In this document: in pieces, positions 28,272 through 37,390 of the stretch
How the letters are laid out: the number at the start of each line of letters is the position of its first letter
Numbering within the stretch: position 1 is the first letter of the stretch
Assembly: GCF_043555875.1 (NCBI RefSeq)
Contig: NZ_JBIGHW010000002.1
Coordinates: 434,001-498,000 of the forward strand
Direction: 5' to 3'
DNA length: 64,000 nt
DNA from: Pelomonas margarita
Lineage (GTDB): Bacteria; Pseudomonadota; Gammaproteobacteria; Burkholderiales; Burkholderiaceae_C
Translations under genes and position numbers: made by a program
Notes under the pieces: generated by a model
The model's input: the letters and a program-made list of their open reading frames with translations, nothing else
Databases searched by the model: none
Told to the model about the DNA's origin: nothing

Positions 28272-31200
28272 TCAGCCCCAGCGCGGCTCGCGGCGGGCGG
28301 CGGCCTTGCCGTCGAAAAGAGACGGCCGTTCGCTGCCGCGCAGCCGCGCCAACGCGGCGCGGGCACGCCTGGCGTCGGCTGGCGTGCCGCCGTGGGCAGC
28401 CAGCCAGGTGGCGGCGCGCCAGTGCAGGTCGGCGTAGCCTTTGCTGGCGGCCTGGGCTTCAACGTCCTGCGCGAGCGGGCGCAACGTGGCCTCGGGCTCG
28501 CCCATCAGGCGGCGTGCGCGCAGCGCCAGCAGCACCGCCTCGGCGGCCCACTCCTGCAGGCCGTGGCTGCGGGCGACGGCCGCCTGGCGGTCGGCGGCGG
28601 CCAGCGCGGCGGCGCCGTCGCCGTCGGCCAACGCCAGTTCGGCGTCCACGCGGGCCTCGCGGGCCTGGACCATGGGGTGTTGCAGCCGCGCGCTCGCGGC
28701 GCGCAGCCGAGCGATCTCCTGCGGCGCTGGTCGCTGGCCTAGCGCCGTGGCGGTGAGCGTGGCCATCAACACCCAGTTGGACACCCGCAGCGGTTCCTGT
28801 GCCTCGCGCAGCAGTGGGCCGGCGATGGCCAGGGTCTCGGCGGCCTCGGCGGCGCGGCCGCACTGCAGGCGCAAGCGGGCCAGGCGCACGCGCGCCTCGG
28901 CTTCGAACAAGGCACTGGCCTGCTCCTGCGCCTGCGCCAGCGCCTTCAGCAGCACGGCCTCGGCCTCGGCATGCCGGCCGGCGCTGGTGAGCACGCTGCC
29001 CAGCACCAGGTGCGATAGGCTTTCGGTGTGGATGACGCCGGCCCAGCTCTGCAGGCTGCGCCGGGCCATGACTTCGGCCTGCGCCAGTTCGCCCAGCGCG
29101 TGCAGCATGACGGCCAGGTCGTTCTCGATGGTCAGGCCGCGGCAGTAGTCGGGGTGGCGCGCCAGCAGCGTGGCGAGCGCGTCGTGCGCGGGCCGCACAT
29201 GGCCGCCGAACCAGTGGATCTGCCCCTCGAAGCTCAGCACCGACGGCAGCCGCGGCGCGGCCTGGCGCAGCTGGCCCAGCAGCGCCCAGGCGGCCGGGAT
29301 GTCAGGCTCGCGCATGGCCAGCTCGATCAGCACCTCGTAGACGTGGAGGCGTTCCGCGGCCGGCAGCACCGGCAGCAGTTCGCGCAGGCGCGCCGCGTGC
29401 ACGGCGGCGGCGGCCAAGTCGCCCGCGAAGACGCGGTTGTCCACCAGCGCGGCGCGCAGCCGGCCTTCCATCAGCTGGCGCTGGGCGAGGTCAGCCACGC
29501 CGTCGAGCTGGGCGCGGATGGCATTGAGCGTGACCTCGCCGCGCGCCAGGTCCTCGAACAGGTCGCAGGCCGCCAGCTCCAGCCGGGCCAGCAGCGCCTG
29601 GGTGAAGTCCTGCGCGTGGTCGGCCACCTCGCGCCAGACTGCACAGGCCTCGTCGAAGCGGCCGCGCGCCTTCAGCTGCTCGGCGCCGCGATGGCGCCAG
29701 GCCAGCGCGGTCTGCGGCTCACCGGCGGCGCGCCAGTGCTCGGCCACGCTCATGGCATCGGATTGCGGCTGGGTGGCCAGCCACAGCGCGGCATGGCGGT
29801 GCAGGGCCAGACGGCGGGGCGTGGCGAGGCGGGCGGCGGTGGCCTGGCGGATGAGGTCGTGCGCGCAGGTCAGGCCGTCGGCCTGCAGGTCCAGCATGCC
29901 GGCGGCCAGGGCCTGCTCGCGGGCCTGCTGCCAGGCGCGGTCGCCGGCCTCGCCGTCGGGCAGGCCCAGCATCAGGCGCAGCGCTGCTTCCGGCACGGGT
30001 TGCACCAGGATGGCGGCAGCCTCGACCGCCTGCGCTGCCAGCGTGGGCAGCGCCTCCAGCCGGCGTTGCACCATCTGGCGCACGCGCTCAGGCAGGGAGC
30101 TGGCGGTGGCCTGGGCGGGCGCGCCGGCGGCGACGAGTTCGTTCAGCGCGAACGGGTTGCCGGCGCTGAGGGTGTGGAGCTGGTCCAGCGCCTCAGTGCC
30201 GAAGCTGCTGTCGGGCCAGCGTGCACGGCAGACGACGTCCAGGTCCTCGCGCGACAGCGGCGCCAGCGCTAGCGTGAGCAGGCGGCCGGCATCCGTCAGC
30301 GGCTGCAGGGCCTGCGCTGTGGCAGCCGGCATCTCGTGCGTGCGCGCGGCGCCGCGCCAGCGCAGCCGGTCGCCTTGCGCAAGCATGAGCAGCCACTCGA
30401 CTGTGGCCGGGTCACACCACTGCAGGTCGTCCACCAGCAGCACGGGGCTCAGCGCCTCGAAGGCGCGCGCCAGCGCCTCGGTCAGCCGGGCCTGGGCGGT
30501 CAGCGCGTCCAGCGGCGGCAACGGTTCGTCCGGGGCCAGCTCGGGCAGCAGGCGGGCGAGGTCCAGCCGGTAGGCGCCGAGTGTGCCGCGCGGGTCGTCC
30601 AGCGCGGCCTGCAGGGCGGCGATGCGCGGGCGCAGCGCGTCCAGAAGCGGCCGGTAGGGCATGCCGTGCAGGCCCTCCAGGCCGCGCAGGCAGGGGGCGT
30701 GCGGGAAGGCGGTGGCCAGCAGCGTGCTCTTGCCGGCGCCGGGTTCTCCCAGCAGCAGCACGGCCGGGGCGGCGCTGCTGCGCAGCTGCAGGTGTTCGGC
30801 GTCGCGTGCGGGCGGCGGCGGGTTGGCGATGTCCGGGAACTGCCGCCGTTGCTGCTGCAGCCAGCGGCGGTGCAGGGCCTGGGCGGTCTCGCGGCGCCAG
30901 GCGTCGAAGCCTTCGTAACCGGTGAGCCGCCAGTCGGCCAGCCAGTCCTGCGCGGCGGGCGGGCTGGCGCTGGCGGGCTCGGCAGCCAGGTCGGTGGGGA
31001 GGTCCAGCACCAGCTGGGAGCCGTCGGCCTGCAGGCGCTCGGCAAAGCCCCAGCCGCGCAGCAGGCTGCGGGCGCGGTGCAGGTTCACACGCAGGTGGTG
31101 CAGCGCGTCGCTGAGCTCGGCGTCGGGCCAGAACAGCGCGGCGAGCCGCTCGCGCGCCATGCCAGTAGTGCCTTGCAGGGCCAGCACCAGCACCAGCGCA

Positions 31201-31277
31201 CCCGGCACAGTGGCCGGCAGGCGGTGAGGGGGCGAGCCGTCTGGGGCCCAGGCGGGAACGGTGAGCAGGCGCAGCAT
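28272..31277 (-). CDS. SARP/BTAD-like transcriptional regulator with AAA ATPase and TPR repeats
   Basis: 1001 residues. The N-terminus (about 1-100) is an OmpR-type winged helix as in SARP/BTAD activators (MARERLAALFWPDAELSDAL then LRVNLHRARSLL). An AAA ATPase follows (about 165-430): Walker A LLGEPGAGKSTLL and Walker B PVLLVDDLQWCDP, the AAA_16/MalT-like STAND type. The remainder is helical TPR-like repeats (SVAEHWRAAGEPQTALAWRHRGAEQL; GRHAEAEAVLLKALAQAQ). Such proteins integrate a signal through the TPR part and ATP state to activate transcription. It lies 215 bp upstream of the PEP-CTERM operon on the same strand, the obvious candidate target. The ligand is unknown. Confidence 0.82.
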   Translation of the reverse strand: MLRLLTVPAWAPDGSPPHRLPATVPGALVLVLALQGTTGMARERLAALFWPDAELSDALHHLRVNLHRARSLLRGWGFAERLQADGSQLVLDLPTDLAAEPASASPPAAQDWLADWRLTGYEGFDAWRRETAQALHRRWLQQQRRQFPDIANPPPPARDAEHLQLRSSAAPAVLLLGEPGAGKSTLLATAFPHAPCLRGLEGLHGMPYRPLLDALRPRIAALQAALDDPRGTLGAYRLDLARLLPELAPDEPLPPLDALTAQARLTEALARAFEALSPVLLVDDLQWCDPATVEWLLMLAQGDRLRWRGAARTHEMPAATAQALQPLTDAGRLLTLALAPLSREDLDVVCRARWPDSSFGTEALDQLHTLSAGNPFALNELVAAGAPAQATASSLPERVRQMVQRRLEALPTLAAQAVEAAAILVQPVPEAALRLMLGLPDGEAGDRAWQQAREQALAAGMLDLQADGLTCAHDLIRQATAARLATPRRLALHRHAALWLATQPQSDAMSVAEHWRAAGEPQTALAWRHRGAEQLKARGRFDEACAVWREVADHAQDFTQALLARLELAACDLFEDLARGEVTLNAIRAQLDGVADLAQRQLMEGRLRAALVDNRVFAGDLAAAAVHAARLRELLPVLPAAERLHVYEVLIELAMREPDIPAAWALLGQLRQAAPRLPSVLSFEGQIHWFGGHVRPAHDALATLLARHPDYCRGLTIENDLAVMLHALGELAQAEVMARRSLQSWAGVIHTESLSHLVLGSVLTSAGRHAEAEAVLLKALAQAQEQASALFEAEARVRLARLRLQCGRAAEAAETLAIAGPLLREAQEPLRVSNWVLMATLTATALGQRPAPQEIARLRAASARLQHPMVQAREARVDAELALADGDGAAALAAADRQAAVARSHGLQEWAAEAVLLALRARRLMGEPEATLRPLAQDVEAQAASKGYADLHWRAATWLAAHGGTPADARRARAALARLRGSERPSLFDGKAAARREPRWG

Positions 31278-31376
31278 GGCGGTCGGCAGTGTCGCCGAGC
31301 GACCGGCCCGGCCGGGCTGCGGCGGGCACTTCTTGCGGGGGAATCTTGCCCGGCGCAGGCCCTAGACTCGCGGCCC

Positions 31377-32195
31377 ATGAATTCTGCGCACTCCCTCGCG
31401 TTCATCGGTGGCGGCAACATGGCCGGCGCCATCCTTGGCGGCCTGCTGCGCGCCGGCCAGGTGAAGGCGGCCGACGTCCTCGTGGTCGAACCCCACGCGC
31501 CGCAGCGCGACAAGCTGCGTGCCGACTTCGGCATCGAGGCGCTGGCCGCTGGCGACGCAGTGCTGGCCGGTGTCGCGACCGTGGTGTGGGCCGTCAAGCC
31601 GCAGCTGTTCACGGCGGCGGCCGAGCCGCTGCAGGCCTGGCTGGGAGGGGCGCTGCACCTGTCGGTGATGGCGGGCATCCCGTCGCAGGCCCTCGTGCGG
31701 ATGACCGGCAGCGAGCGCGTGGTGCGCAGCATGCCCAACACGCCGGCGCTGATCGGCCAGGGCATCGCCGGGCTCTATGCGCGGCCGGCGGTGTCGGCCG
31801 TCGAGCGCGCCGCCGTCGAGCACCTGCTCAGGCCCACGGGGCAAACGCTGTGGGTGGAGCGCGAGGACGATCTGGATGCCGTGACGGCGCTGTCGGGCTC
31901 GGGCCCGGCGTATTTCTTCTTCTTCGTCGAGGCCATGATGGCTGCGGCGGTTGACATGGGCCTGAGCGCCGAGCAGGGCCGGCGCCTCGCACTGGCCACC
32001 TGCCAGGGTGCGGCGGCGCTGGGGCTGGTGTCGCCCGAGTCGCCCACCACGTTGCGCGAGCGCGTGACGAGCAAGGGCGGCACCACGCATGCCGCCATCA
32101 CGGCGCTGCAGGCCGACGGCGTGGACGCGGCGATCCGCCGCGCGGTGATCGCCGCGCAGCAGCGTGCCGCCGAGCTGGGCCGGGAGTTCGGCTGA
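31377..32195 (+). CDS. proC: Pyrroline-5-carboxylate reductase
   Basis: Last step of proline synthesis: reduces pyrroline-5-carboxylate with NADPH. 272 residues, standard length. Dinucleotide motif FIGGGNMAGAI at 9-19, central MPNTPALIGQG, then the C-terminal signature LSGSGPAYFFFFVEAMMAAA and TSKGGTTHAA, with catalytic and dimer residues intact. TAGACT shortly before the ATG looks like a -10 element. Followed at 7 bp by ubiC, so the two form an operon. Note that putA, which runs the opposite reaction sequence, is 25 kb upstream. Confidence 0.96.
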   Translation: MNSAHSLAFIGGGNMAGAILGGLLRAGQVKAADVLVVEPHAPQRDKLRADFGIEALAAGDAVLAGVATVVWAVKPQLFTAAAEPLQAWLGGALHLSVMAGIPSQALVRMTGSERVVRSMPNTPALIGQGIAGLYARPAVSAVERAAVEHLLRPTGQTLWVEREDDLDAVTALSGSGPAYFFFFVEAMMAAAVDMGLSAEQGRRLALATCQGAAALGLVSPESPTTLRERVTSKGGTTHAAITALQADGVDAAIRRAVIAAQQRAAELGREFG

Positions 32196-32202
32196 AGCGT
32201 CC

Positions 32203-32736
32203 ATGGGCATTGCCACCCGAGACAGCCTGCGCGACTGGCTGCGCGCGCCGGGCTCGCTGAGCCGGCGCCTGGCGCGGCTGGGCGAGCGCTTCAGCGTGCA
32301 GGTGCTGCGCCAGCGCGTGGCGCCGTTCCGGGCGCTGGAGCGCGCGGCGCTGGGCCTGCCGCCGCGCGGGCTCACGGTGGTGCGCGAGGTCATCCTGCGC
32401 GTGGACGACCGGCCGCTGGTGTGGGCCCGCTCCGCGCTGCACCAGCGTGCCACCACGGGGCCGTGGCGGGCGGTGAAGGGGCTGGGCGCCCGGCCGCTGG
32501 CCCACCTGCTGTACGACGACGACCGCATCCGCCGCAGCGAGCTGCAGCCGCGCCGGCTCTCGCGCCACGGCCACACGCGCCGGCACGCCGCGCGCCAGTG
32601 GCAGGCCGCCACGGGCGAGGCCATGCCGGCTCAGATGCTGTGGTCGCGCCACTCCGTGTTCAGCCGCAGCGGCGCGCAGTTGCGCGTGATGGAGCTGTTC
32701 GCGCCCGAGCTGCGGCGGCACCGACCCGGGCGTTAG
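32203..32736 (+). CDS. ubiC: Chorismate lyase (chorismate pyruvate-lyase)
   Basis: Makes 4-hydroxybenzoate and pyruvate from chorismate, the entry to ubiquinone synthesis. 177 residues. Family signs are GLTVVREVILRVDDRPLVWARS, with the substrate-binding arginine in VVRE, the PLAHLLYDDDRIRR stretch, and AQMLWSRHSVF then LRVMELFAPEL with the conserved glutamate. Start at ATG 32203 rather than 32164, which lies inside proC. ubiA, the next enzyme of the pathway, is 4 kb away on the other strand. Confidence 0.9.
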   Translation: MGIATRDSLRDWLRAPGSLSRRLARLGERFSVQVLRQRVAPFRALERAALGLPPRGLTVVREVILRVDDRPLVWARSALHQRATTGPWRAVKGLGARPLAHLLYDDDRIRRSELQPRRLSRHGHTRRHAARQWQAATGEAMPAQMLWSRHSVFSRSGAQLRVMELFAPELRRHRPGR

Positions 32737-32836
32737 CCCGCAGGCGCCTAGCTGTCGGCAGCCTGACGCGTGATCGAGGGCGGTGTTTCCACCCGGTCAT
32801 ATATGCGCGACCGTGTCGTGAACACCCATAAAATCT

Positions 32837-32852
32837 GCCCCTGCAGAGGGGC
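32837..32852. terminator. GC hairpin downstream of ubiC
   Basis: GCCCCT-GCAG-AGGGGC, a 6-bp perfect stem with a 4-base loop, 100 bp after ubiC and 57 bp before the next gene. It has no T-run. It could be a weak terminator or a 5' UTR hairpin of the following gene. CATAAAAT just before it may be a -10 element for the downstream gene. Confidence 0.35.
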
Positions 32853-32908
32853 GTTAGACGACCTGCCGCGACCGCGCAAAGGCAGGCTAAGAACAGTTGG
32901 GACAACAC

Positions 32909-33454
32909 ATGAAGACCCGTGATGTGGCGATCTTCACCGGCGAGCGTTTCATGGTGCCGCAGTGCATCCAGCGCATCGATCACCTTTCCACCCATGGCTG
33001 GCAGCTGCGCTACGGCGGCACCAAGCTGTACTCCGATCACAGCCAGGACGGCAGCGGCGCAAAGAAGGCGCTGGCGCTGGCCACCAAGGAATTGCTCAAG
33101 CGCATCGCGACGCTGCCGGCGCCGTCGCGCCTGCGCCGCACGCCCAGCCGCAAGAAGCAGAGCGACCTGCCGTCGGGCATCTCCGGCCCCATCGTTCGCC
33201 AGCGCGCGGGCAGTCGTGTCCGTGATTGCAGCTTCGCGGTAACCCTGCCCCGCTTCGGCGACACGCCGCTGGCGCGCAGCGTCTACATCGGCACCGAGAA
33301 CACCTACACCATCGAGCGCTACCAGGAGGCGCTGGCGCGCGCCGTCGTGCTGCGCGAGAAGGCCGAGGAGGCCTACCAGCGCGCCGCGACCAAGGAGCGC
33401 CGCGCCCAGGCCAAGGTGCTGAAGCTGGAGATGGCGGGCCTGCTCGGCAAGTGA
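32909..33454 (+). CDS. Conserved-looking basic protein, two possible AP2-like halves
   Basis: 181 residues from ATG 32909. A TTG four codons earlier is also open. Two segments share a strand-strand-helix plan: GWQLRYGGTKLYSDHSQDGS followed by KKALALATKELLKRI, and RDCSFAVTLPRFGD then RSVYIGTENTYTIERYQEAL. The second looks like an AP2-type DNA-binding unit (vYiGte...A...A), but the match is loose. A basic helical tail (ATKERRAQAKVLKLEMAGLL) ends the protein. Stands alone with its own 170-bp upstream region. I do not assign a function. Confidence 0.6.
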   Translation: MKTRDVAIFTGERFMVPQCIQRIDHLSTHGWQLRYGGTKLYSDHSQDGSGAKKALALATKELLKRIATLPAPSRLRRTPSRKKQSDLPSGISGPIVRQRAGSRVRDCSFAVTLPRFGDTPLARSVYIGTENTYTIERYQEALARAVVLREKAEEAYQRAATKERRAQAKVLKLEMAGLLGK

Positions 33455-33566
33455 ACCCAGGGGCCGGGCGATGAAACCGGCTTGAACCTCATGGCGGCGC
33501 GGCCGCGCCCACAATGCGCGACCGGTCCGCGCCTCCGCCCGGGCCACAGCTTCATCGCCGCTCGCC

Positions 33567-34598
33567 ATGACTGAACTTCAAGAATCCTTCCGCTGGGGCG
33601 TCATCGGCCCCGGCGGTATCGCCAACCGTTTTGCCGGCGCGCTGGCCGGCGTGCCCGGTGCGCGGCTGGCGGCGGTGTTCGCGCGCGATGCTGCCAAGGG
33701 CCAGGCCTACGCAGAGCAGTGGCGTGGCGACGGCGCACCTGCGCGCGTGAAGACGGTGCTGGCCGACCTGCTGGCCGACGGTGAGGTGGACGCGGTCTAC
33801 ATCGCCACGCCGCACTCCCACCACGGCGAGTACATCCGCGCCGCGCTGCTGGCCGGCAAACCGGTGCTGTGCGAGAAGCCGCTGGTCACGTCGCTGGAGG
33901 AAGGCCAGGCGCTGATAGCCCTGGCCCGCGAGCGCGGCGTGTTCCTGATGGAGGCGGTGTGGACGCGCTTCCTGCCGGCCTACGAGCTGGCCGGCAGGCT
34001 GCTGCGTGAGGGCGCCATCGGCGAGCTGCGCGCGATGGCGTCCACCTTCTGCTTCACAGGCCCCGAGGACCTGACGCACCGCTGCTGGAACCCGGCACTG
34101 GCCGGCGGGGCGCTGTGGGACATCGGCATCTACAACCTCGTCGTCACGCGCTGGGTGCTGCAGCAGATGAACGGCGGCGTGTGCCCCGAGCCCGAGCGCA
34201 TCGAGGTGGCCGCCACGCTGGCGCCCACCGGCGTGGATGCCTCCGTCACGGCCACCTTCCACTTCCCCGGCGGCGTCACGTCGCAGTTCCGCTGCGGTTT
34301 CGACGCGTCGGCGATGAACGCCTTCGAGGCGATGGGCGCCAAGGCCGCGCTGCGCTTCCCGATGGACTTCTGGGGTTCGGAGGCGGTGGAGTTGGTCACG
34401 CGCAAGGTGCCGGTGCAGCGCTTCGCCGCGCCGCATGCCGTCAATGGCTTCGAGGGCGAGATCGCCGAGGCGCAGGCCTGTATCCGCGCCGGCCTGCTGG
34501 AGAGCCCGCGCATGCCGCACAGCGAGACGCTGGGCCTGCTGCGCTGGAGCGACGCGATCCGCGAGCGCCTGCCCGGAGGCGTGAACAAGAAGGGCTAG
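33567..34598 (+). CDS. Gfo/Idh/MocA family oxidoreductase
   Basis: 343 residues. N-terminal Rossmann domain (WGVIGPGGIANRFAGAL, VDAVYIATPHSHH, then CEKPLVTSLEEGQAL with the catalytic lysine of the EKP motif). C-terminal alpha/beta domain of the dimeric dihydrodiol dehydrogenase/1,5-anhydrofructose reductase type (WTRFLPAYELAGRLLREGAI; GGALWDIGIYNL). Acts on a sugar or cyclitol with NAD(P); the substrate is not evident. Convergent with the S41 peptidase gene, their stop codons overlapping in CTAG. Confidence 0.88.
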   Translation: MTELQESFRWGVIGPGGIANRFAGALAGVPGARLAAVFARDAAKGQAYAEQWRGDGAPARVKTVLADLLADGEVDAVYIATPHSHHGEYIRAALLAGKPVLCEKPLVTSLEEGQALIALARERGVFLMEAVWTRFLPAYELAGRLLREGAIGELRAMASTFCFTGPEDLTHRCWNPALAGGALWDIGIYNLVVTRWVLQQMNGGVCPEPERIEVAATLAPTGVDASVTATFHFPGGVTSQFRCGFDASAMNAFEAMGAKAALRFPMDFWGSEAVELVTRKVPVQRFAAPHAVNGFEGEIAEAQACIRAGLLESPRMPHSETLGLLRWSDAIRERLPGGVNKKG

Positions 34599-36214
34599 CG
34601 CGCGACCCAGATGCGGTTGTCCCGCGCCGGGTGGCGGCGGGGTGACAGCGCCACACCGCCCTCTCCGCTCCAGGCGCCCTGCGCGCGCGCAGTGGCGGAC
34701 GACACGCCCGGCAGCACTGGGCAACTGCCCGTGTCCGCATGGCCCAGCGCCGAGGCGAGCAGGGATTCGCCGGTGTCGCCCAGGGCCCGGCTGAAGTCGT
34801 CGGCCACGTTGCAGCCCTTCACGAAGCGGGTGCCCGTGGTGCCGCTGGCGGTGGGCTCGAAGCCGTCGGCGTAGTCGCCGAAGCCCTGCGCGTTGACGCC
34901 GGTGAACTCGATGGGGAAGTAGCTGATGCCGCAGTTGTCCTTGGCCGCGAAGCCATAGGGCTTGCCGCAGGTCTTGCCGCCGATCAGCACCACCTCCACG
35001 CCCACGCCGCGCAGGCCGTTGATGACGGCCTCGCTGGCCGAGCAGGTGCCCGACTGCGCCAGCACGTAGACCCGGCTGAGGTTGAGTGCGGGCAGTGGCT
35101 GCTCCTGCGTGCAGCGGTTGCCCACCAGCAGGCAGGAGGTGCCGTAGAACGGCGTGGTGCGGTTGTCGGCGCTGCGTCGCGCGTTGTAGCGCAGCGTCTC
35201 GAAGGCCTGGCTGCCGGTGCGGGCCGTGCCCGCGATCATGTAGGCCAGCTCGCTGGCGAGGTAGAGGTAGCCGCCGCCGTTGTAGCGCAGGTCCAGCACC
35301 AGCTCGCTCACGCCCTGCTGCTGGAAGCTGCGCATCGCGTCGATCAGTGGCTGCTCGGCCGAGGCGATGTGGTCGTGGAACACCAGGTAGCCGGCGCGTT
35401 TGCCCTGCGGCGTGCTCAGCACGCGGGCCTGGGGCACCGGGGTCTTGGTGATGATGGCGCTGGTCAGGCTGCGGGTCAGCGTGCCGCTGCCGGTGCGGCT
35501 GAACACGAAGCTGTGCGCGGCGTTGGCGGCCTCGGGGTACATCGCCGCGTTCAGGCCGTCCACGCCCGCTTCGCTGGACACGTCGGCGCTGTAGTTGTCG
35601 GCGCTGACAAGCTCGTCGCCACGCATCACGCCGGCCCGCTCGGCCGGGCTGCCTGGCTCGACATAGGCCACGCGGATCTGCCGCGGCGGCGTGGTGCTGG
35701 CCAGCCGCCACTCGATGCCGTAGCCCGCCTCCTGGCCGCTGCTGCTCAGCGCATTCCACTTGTCGGTGGGGTAGGTGAAGCTGAAGCGGTCGCGCCGCTG
35801 GCCGGTGTCGGTGAGCTGCTGGGTCTTGAGGGCCTCGAAGTAGTTGTCGATCGCGGCATAGGCGTCGCTGCCGCTGTAGGCCGAGGCGGACGGGTCGACC
35901 GTGGGCACCTCGTCGCGCCACAGGTAGGCCTCGTCAACGTAGGCGCGCAGCCATTTCTTCTCGGTGTCCAGCGTCGTCGAGCGCAGCCCGGCCGCGGCCA
36001 ACGTGTTGTTGGCGGCGCACTGCTGCGCGAAGCTGGATGAGGGCCCCTGCGGTCCGGTGGCCGTGTTGCTGCCAGATCCGCCGGACGAACTGGAGCCACC
36101 GGTTGAGCCGCCCGAGGTCGACGTGCCGCTGCCGCCCCCGCCGCCCCCGCAGCCGGCCAGCGCCAGGCTCAGCAGCAAGGCCAGTGACAGTGGCGCGCGC
36201 AACACATCGGACAT
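34595..36214 (-). CDS. S41-family peptidase lipoprotein with PDZ domain
   Basis: 539 residues. Lipoprotein signal ALLLSLALAGC is followed by a Gly/Ser linker of about 45 residues that lifts the enzyme off the membrane. Helical N-domain (KKWLRAYVDEAYLWRDEVP), PDZ region (about 185-270; VEPGSPAERAGVMRGDEL), then the S41 core with ELVLDLRYNGGGYLYLASE, the nucleophile serine region SGTCSASEAVINGL (about 388-400) and the lysine of CGKPYGF. The Ser-Lys dyad looks intact. It resembles the unusual large S41 lipoproteins of betaproteobacteria rather than CtpA. Substrate unknown. Its stop overlaps the stop of the convergent oxidoreductase gene. Confidence 0.85.
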   Translation of the reverse strand: MSDVLRAPLSLALLLSLALAGCGGGGGGSGTSTSGGSTGGSSSSGGSGSNTATGPQGPSSSFAQQCAANNTLAAAGLRSTTLDTEKKWLRAYVDEAYLWRDEVPTVDPSASAYSGSDAYAAIDNYFEALKTQQLTDTGQRRDRFSFTYPTDKWNALSSSGQEAGYGIEWRLASTTPPRQIRVAYVEPGSPAERAGVMRGDELVSADNYSADVSSEAGVDGLNAAMYPEAANAAHSFVFSRTGSGTLTRSLTSAIITKTPVPQARVLSTPQGKRAGYLVFHDHIASAEQPLIDAMRSFQQQGVSELVLDLRYNGGGYLYLASELAYMIAGTARTGSQAFETLRYNARRSADNRTTPFYGTSCLLVGNRCTQEQPLPALNLSRVYVLAQSGTCSASEAVINGLRGVGVEVVLIGGKTCGKPYGFAAKDNCGISYFPIEFTGVNAQGFGDYADGFEPTASGTTGTRFVKGCNVADDFSRALGDTGESLLASALGHADTGSCPVLPGVSSATARAQGAWSGEGGVALSPRRHPARDNRIWVAR

Positions 36215-36348
36215 CGGTTCACTCCCCGGAAAGATGGCGGGCAATGTACGTGGCGGCCGGCGGCGGCGGCGCTCGCCGCGCTGCGCGATCACGGGTGACT
36301 TTTCACCTCCCGGCTTTCTCTGGGCGCAAGGAGTCGTCGCCACCCGGC

Positions 36349-36370
36349 GGCGGGTCTCGACCCGCCCTAC
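36349..36370. repeat. REP-like hairpin (GGCGGGT..ACCCGCC type)
   Basis: GGCGGGTCTCGACCCGCC followed by CTAC, a near-perfect hairpin in the 233-bp gap between ubiA and the S41 gene. The same core occurs at 53783-53804 upstream of the solute-binding protein gene region. Such GTAG-ended hairpins are typical of REP elements mobilised by RAYT-type transposases. Confidence 0.65.
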
Positions 36371-36374
36371 GCGC

Positions 36375-36491
36375 CGTGCCGGCGAACACCGCGAGGCCTC
36401 GCCTTCTCGGGGAGGAGGTCTGCCGGGTGCGATGGGTCGCCGCCGCCCTACCGCAGCGCCAGGTCCAGCACCGTGCCGGCGAACACCGCGA
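36375..36491. repeat. 20-bp direct repeat spanning the ubiA 3' end
   Basis: The same 20 bases occur at 36375-36394, in the intergenic gap, and at 36472-36491, inside the last codons of ubiA; they begin CGTGCCGGCG and end AACACCGCGA. This suggests a small tandem duplication of the gene end. Confidence 0.6.
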
Positions 36492-37353
36492 AGCCCAGCC
36501 AGTGGTTGGCGCGGAAGGCGCGGAAGCAGTCGTCGCGGCCGCGGTGGCGGATCAGCGTGTAGTGCCACAGCGCCTGCGCGGCCGCCACGGCCATGCCGGC
36601 CAGGAACCACGCGCCCAGCCCCAGGCGCAGGCCCAGCCAGGTCCACAGCCCGAGGAAGGCGGCGTAGAAGCCCATGATGCCGGCCACGTCCCAGCGACCC
36701 AGCGCGACGGCCGATGAGCGCACACCGATCTTCAGGTCGTCGTCGCGGTCCACCATCGCGTACTCGGTGTCATAGGCCAGCACCCAGAACAGGTTGGCCA
36801 CCAGCAGCGCCCATGCCGACAGCGGCACCGAGCGCAGGTGCCACTCCATGCCGCCCAGCGCGGCGGCGAACGCCATCGGGATGCCGAACGAGAACGCGAC
36901 GCCCAGCACTGCCTGTGGCATGGCCAGCACGCGCTTGGCGAATGGGTAGGCGATGGCCACGGCCAGCGCGCCGAAGCTCAGCAGGATGGCCGGCGGGTTG
37001 GTCGTCAGCACCAGGCCGAAGGACACCAGCGCCAGCGCCGCACCCAGCGCCAGCGCGGCCTTCACCGACACCGCGCCGGTGGTCACCGGCCGCTGGGCCG
37101 TGCGCTTCACGTGGCGGTCGAAATCGCGGTCGGCCACGTCGTTCACGCAGCAGCCGGCCGAGCGCATCAGCACGGTGCCCAGCGTGAAGACCAGCAGCAG
37201 GTGCCAGCCCGGCCAGCCGTCCGCGGCGATCCACAGCGCCGCCAGCGTGGGCCACAGCAGCAGCAGCCAGCCGGCCGGGCGGTCCCAGCGGATGAGCTGC
37301 AGGTAGAGCGCAAGCCGGCCCGGGGGCGCGGCGAGGGGAGCGGTGGACGTCAT
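36448..37353 (-). CDS. ubiA: 4-hydroxybenzoate octaprenyltransferase
   Basis: Attaches the polyprenyl tail to 4-hydroxybenzoate in the inner membrane, second step of ubiquinone synthesis. 301 residues from MTSTAPLAAPPG. Two Asp-rich prenyl-diphosphate sites: CCVNDVADRDFDRHVKRT and YDTEYAMVDRDDDLKIG. About eight transmembrane helices, including WLLLLWPTLAALWIAADG, AILLSFGALAVAIAYPFA and LGLWTWLGLRLGLGAWFLAG. Complements ubiC in this window. Follows the oxoamine synthase gene by 37 bp on the same strand. Confidence 0.95.
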   Translation of the reverse strand: MTSTAPLAAPPGRLALYLQLIRWDRPAGWLLLLWPTLAALWIAADGWPGWHLLLVFTLGTVLMRSAGCCVNDVADRDFDRHVKRTAQRPVTTGAVSVKAALALGAALALVSFGLVLTTNPPAILLSFGALAVAIAYPFAKRVLAMPQAVLGVAFSFGIPMAFAAALGGMEWHLRSVPLSAWALLVANLFWVLAYDTEYAMVDRDDDLKIGVRSSAVALGRWDVAGIMGFYAAFLGLWTWLGLRLGLGAWFLAGMAVAAAQALWHYTLIRHRGRDDCFRAFRANHWLGFAVFAGTVLDLALR

Positions 37354-37390
37354 GCACGGCATTTTCGCGCTGCGCTTCGGGGCGCCTCCA

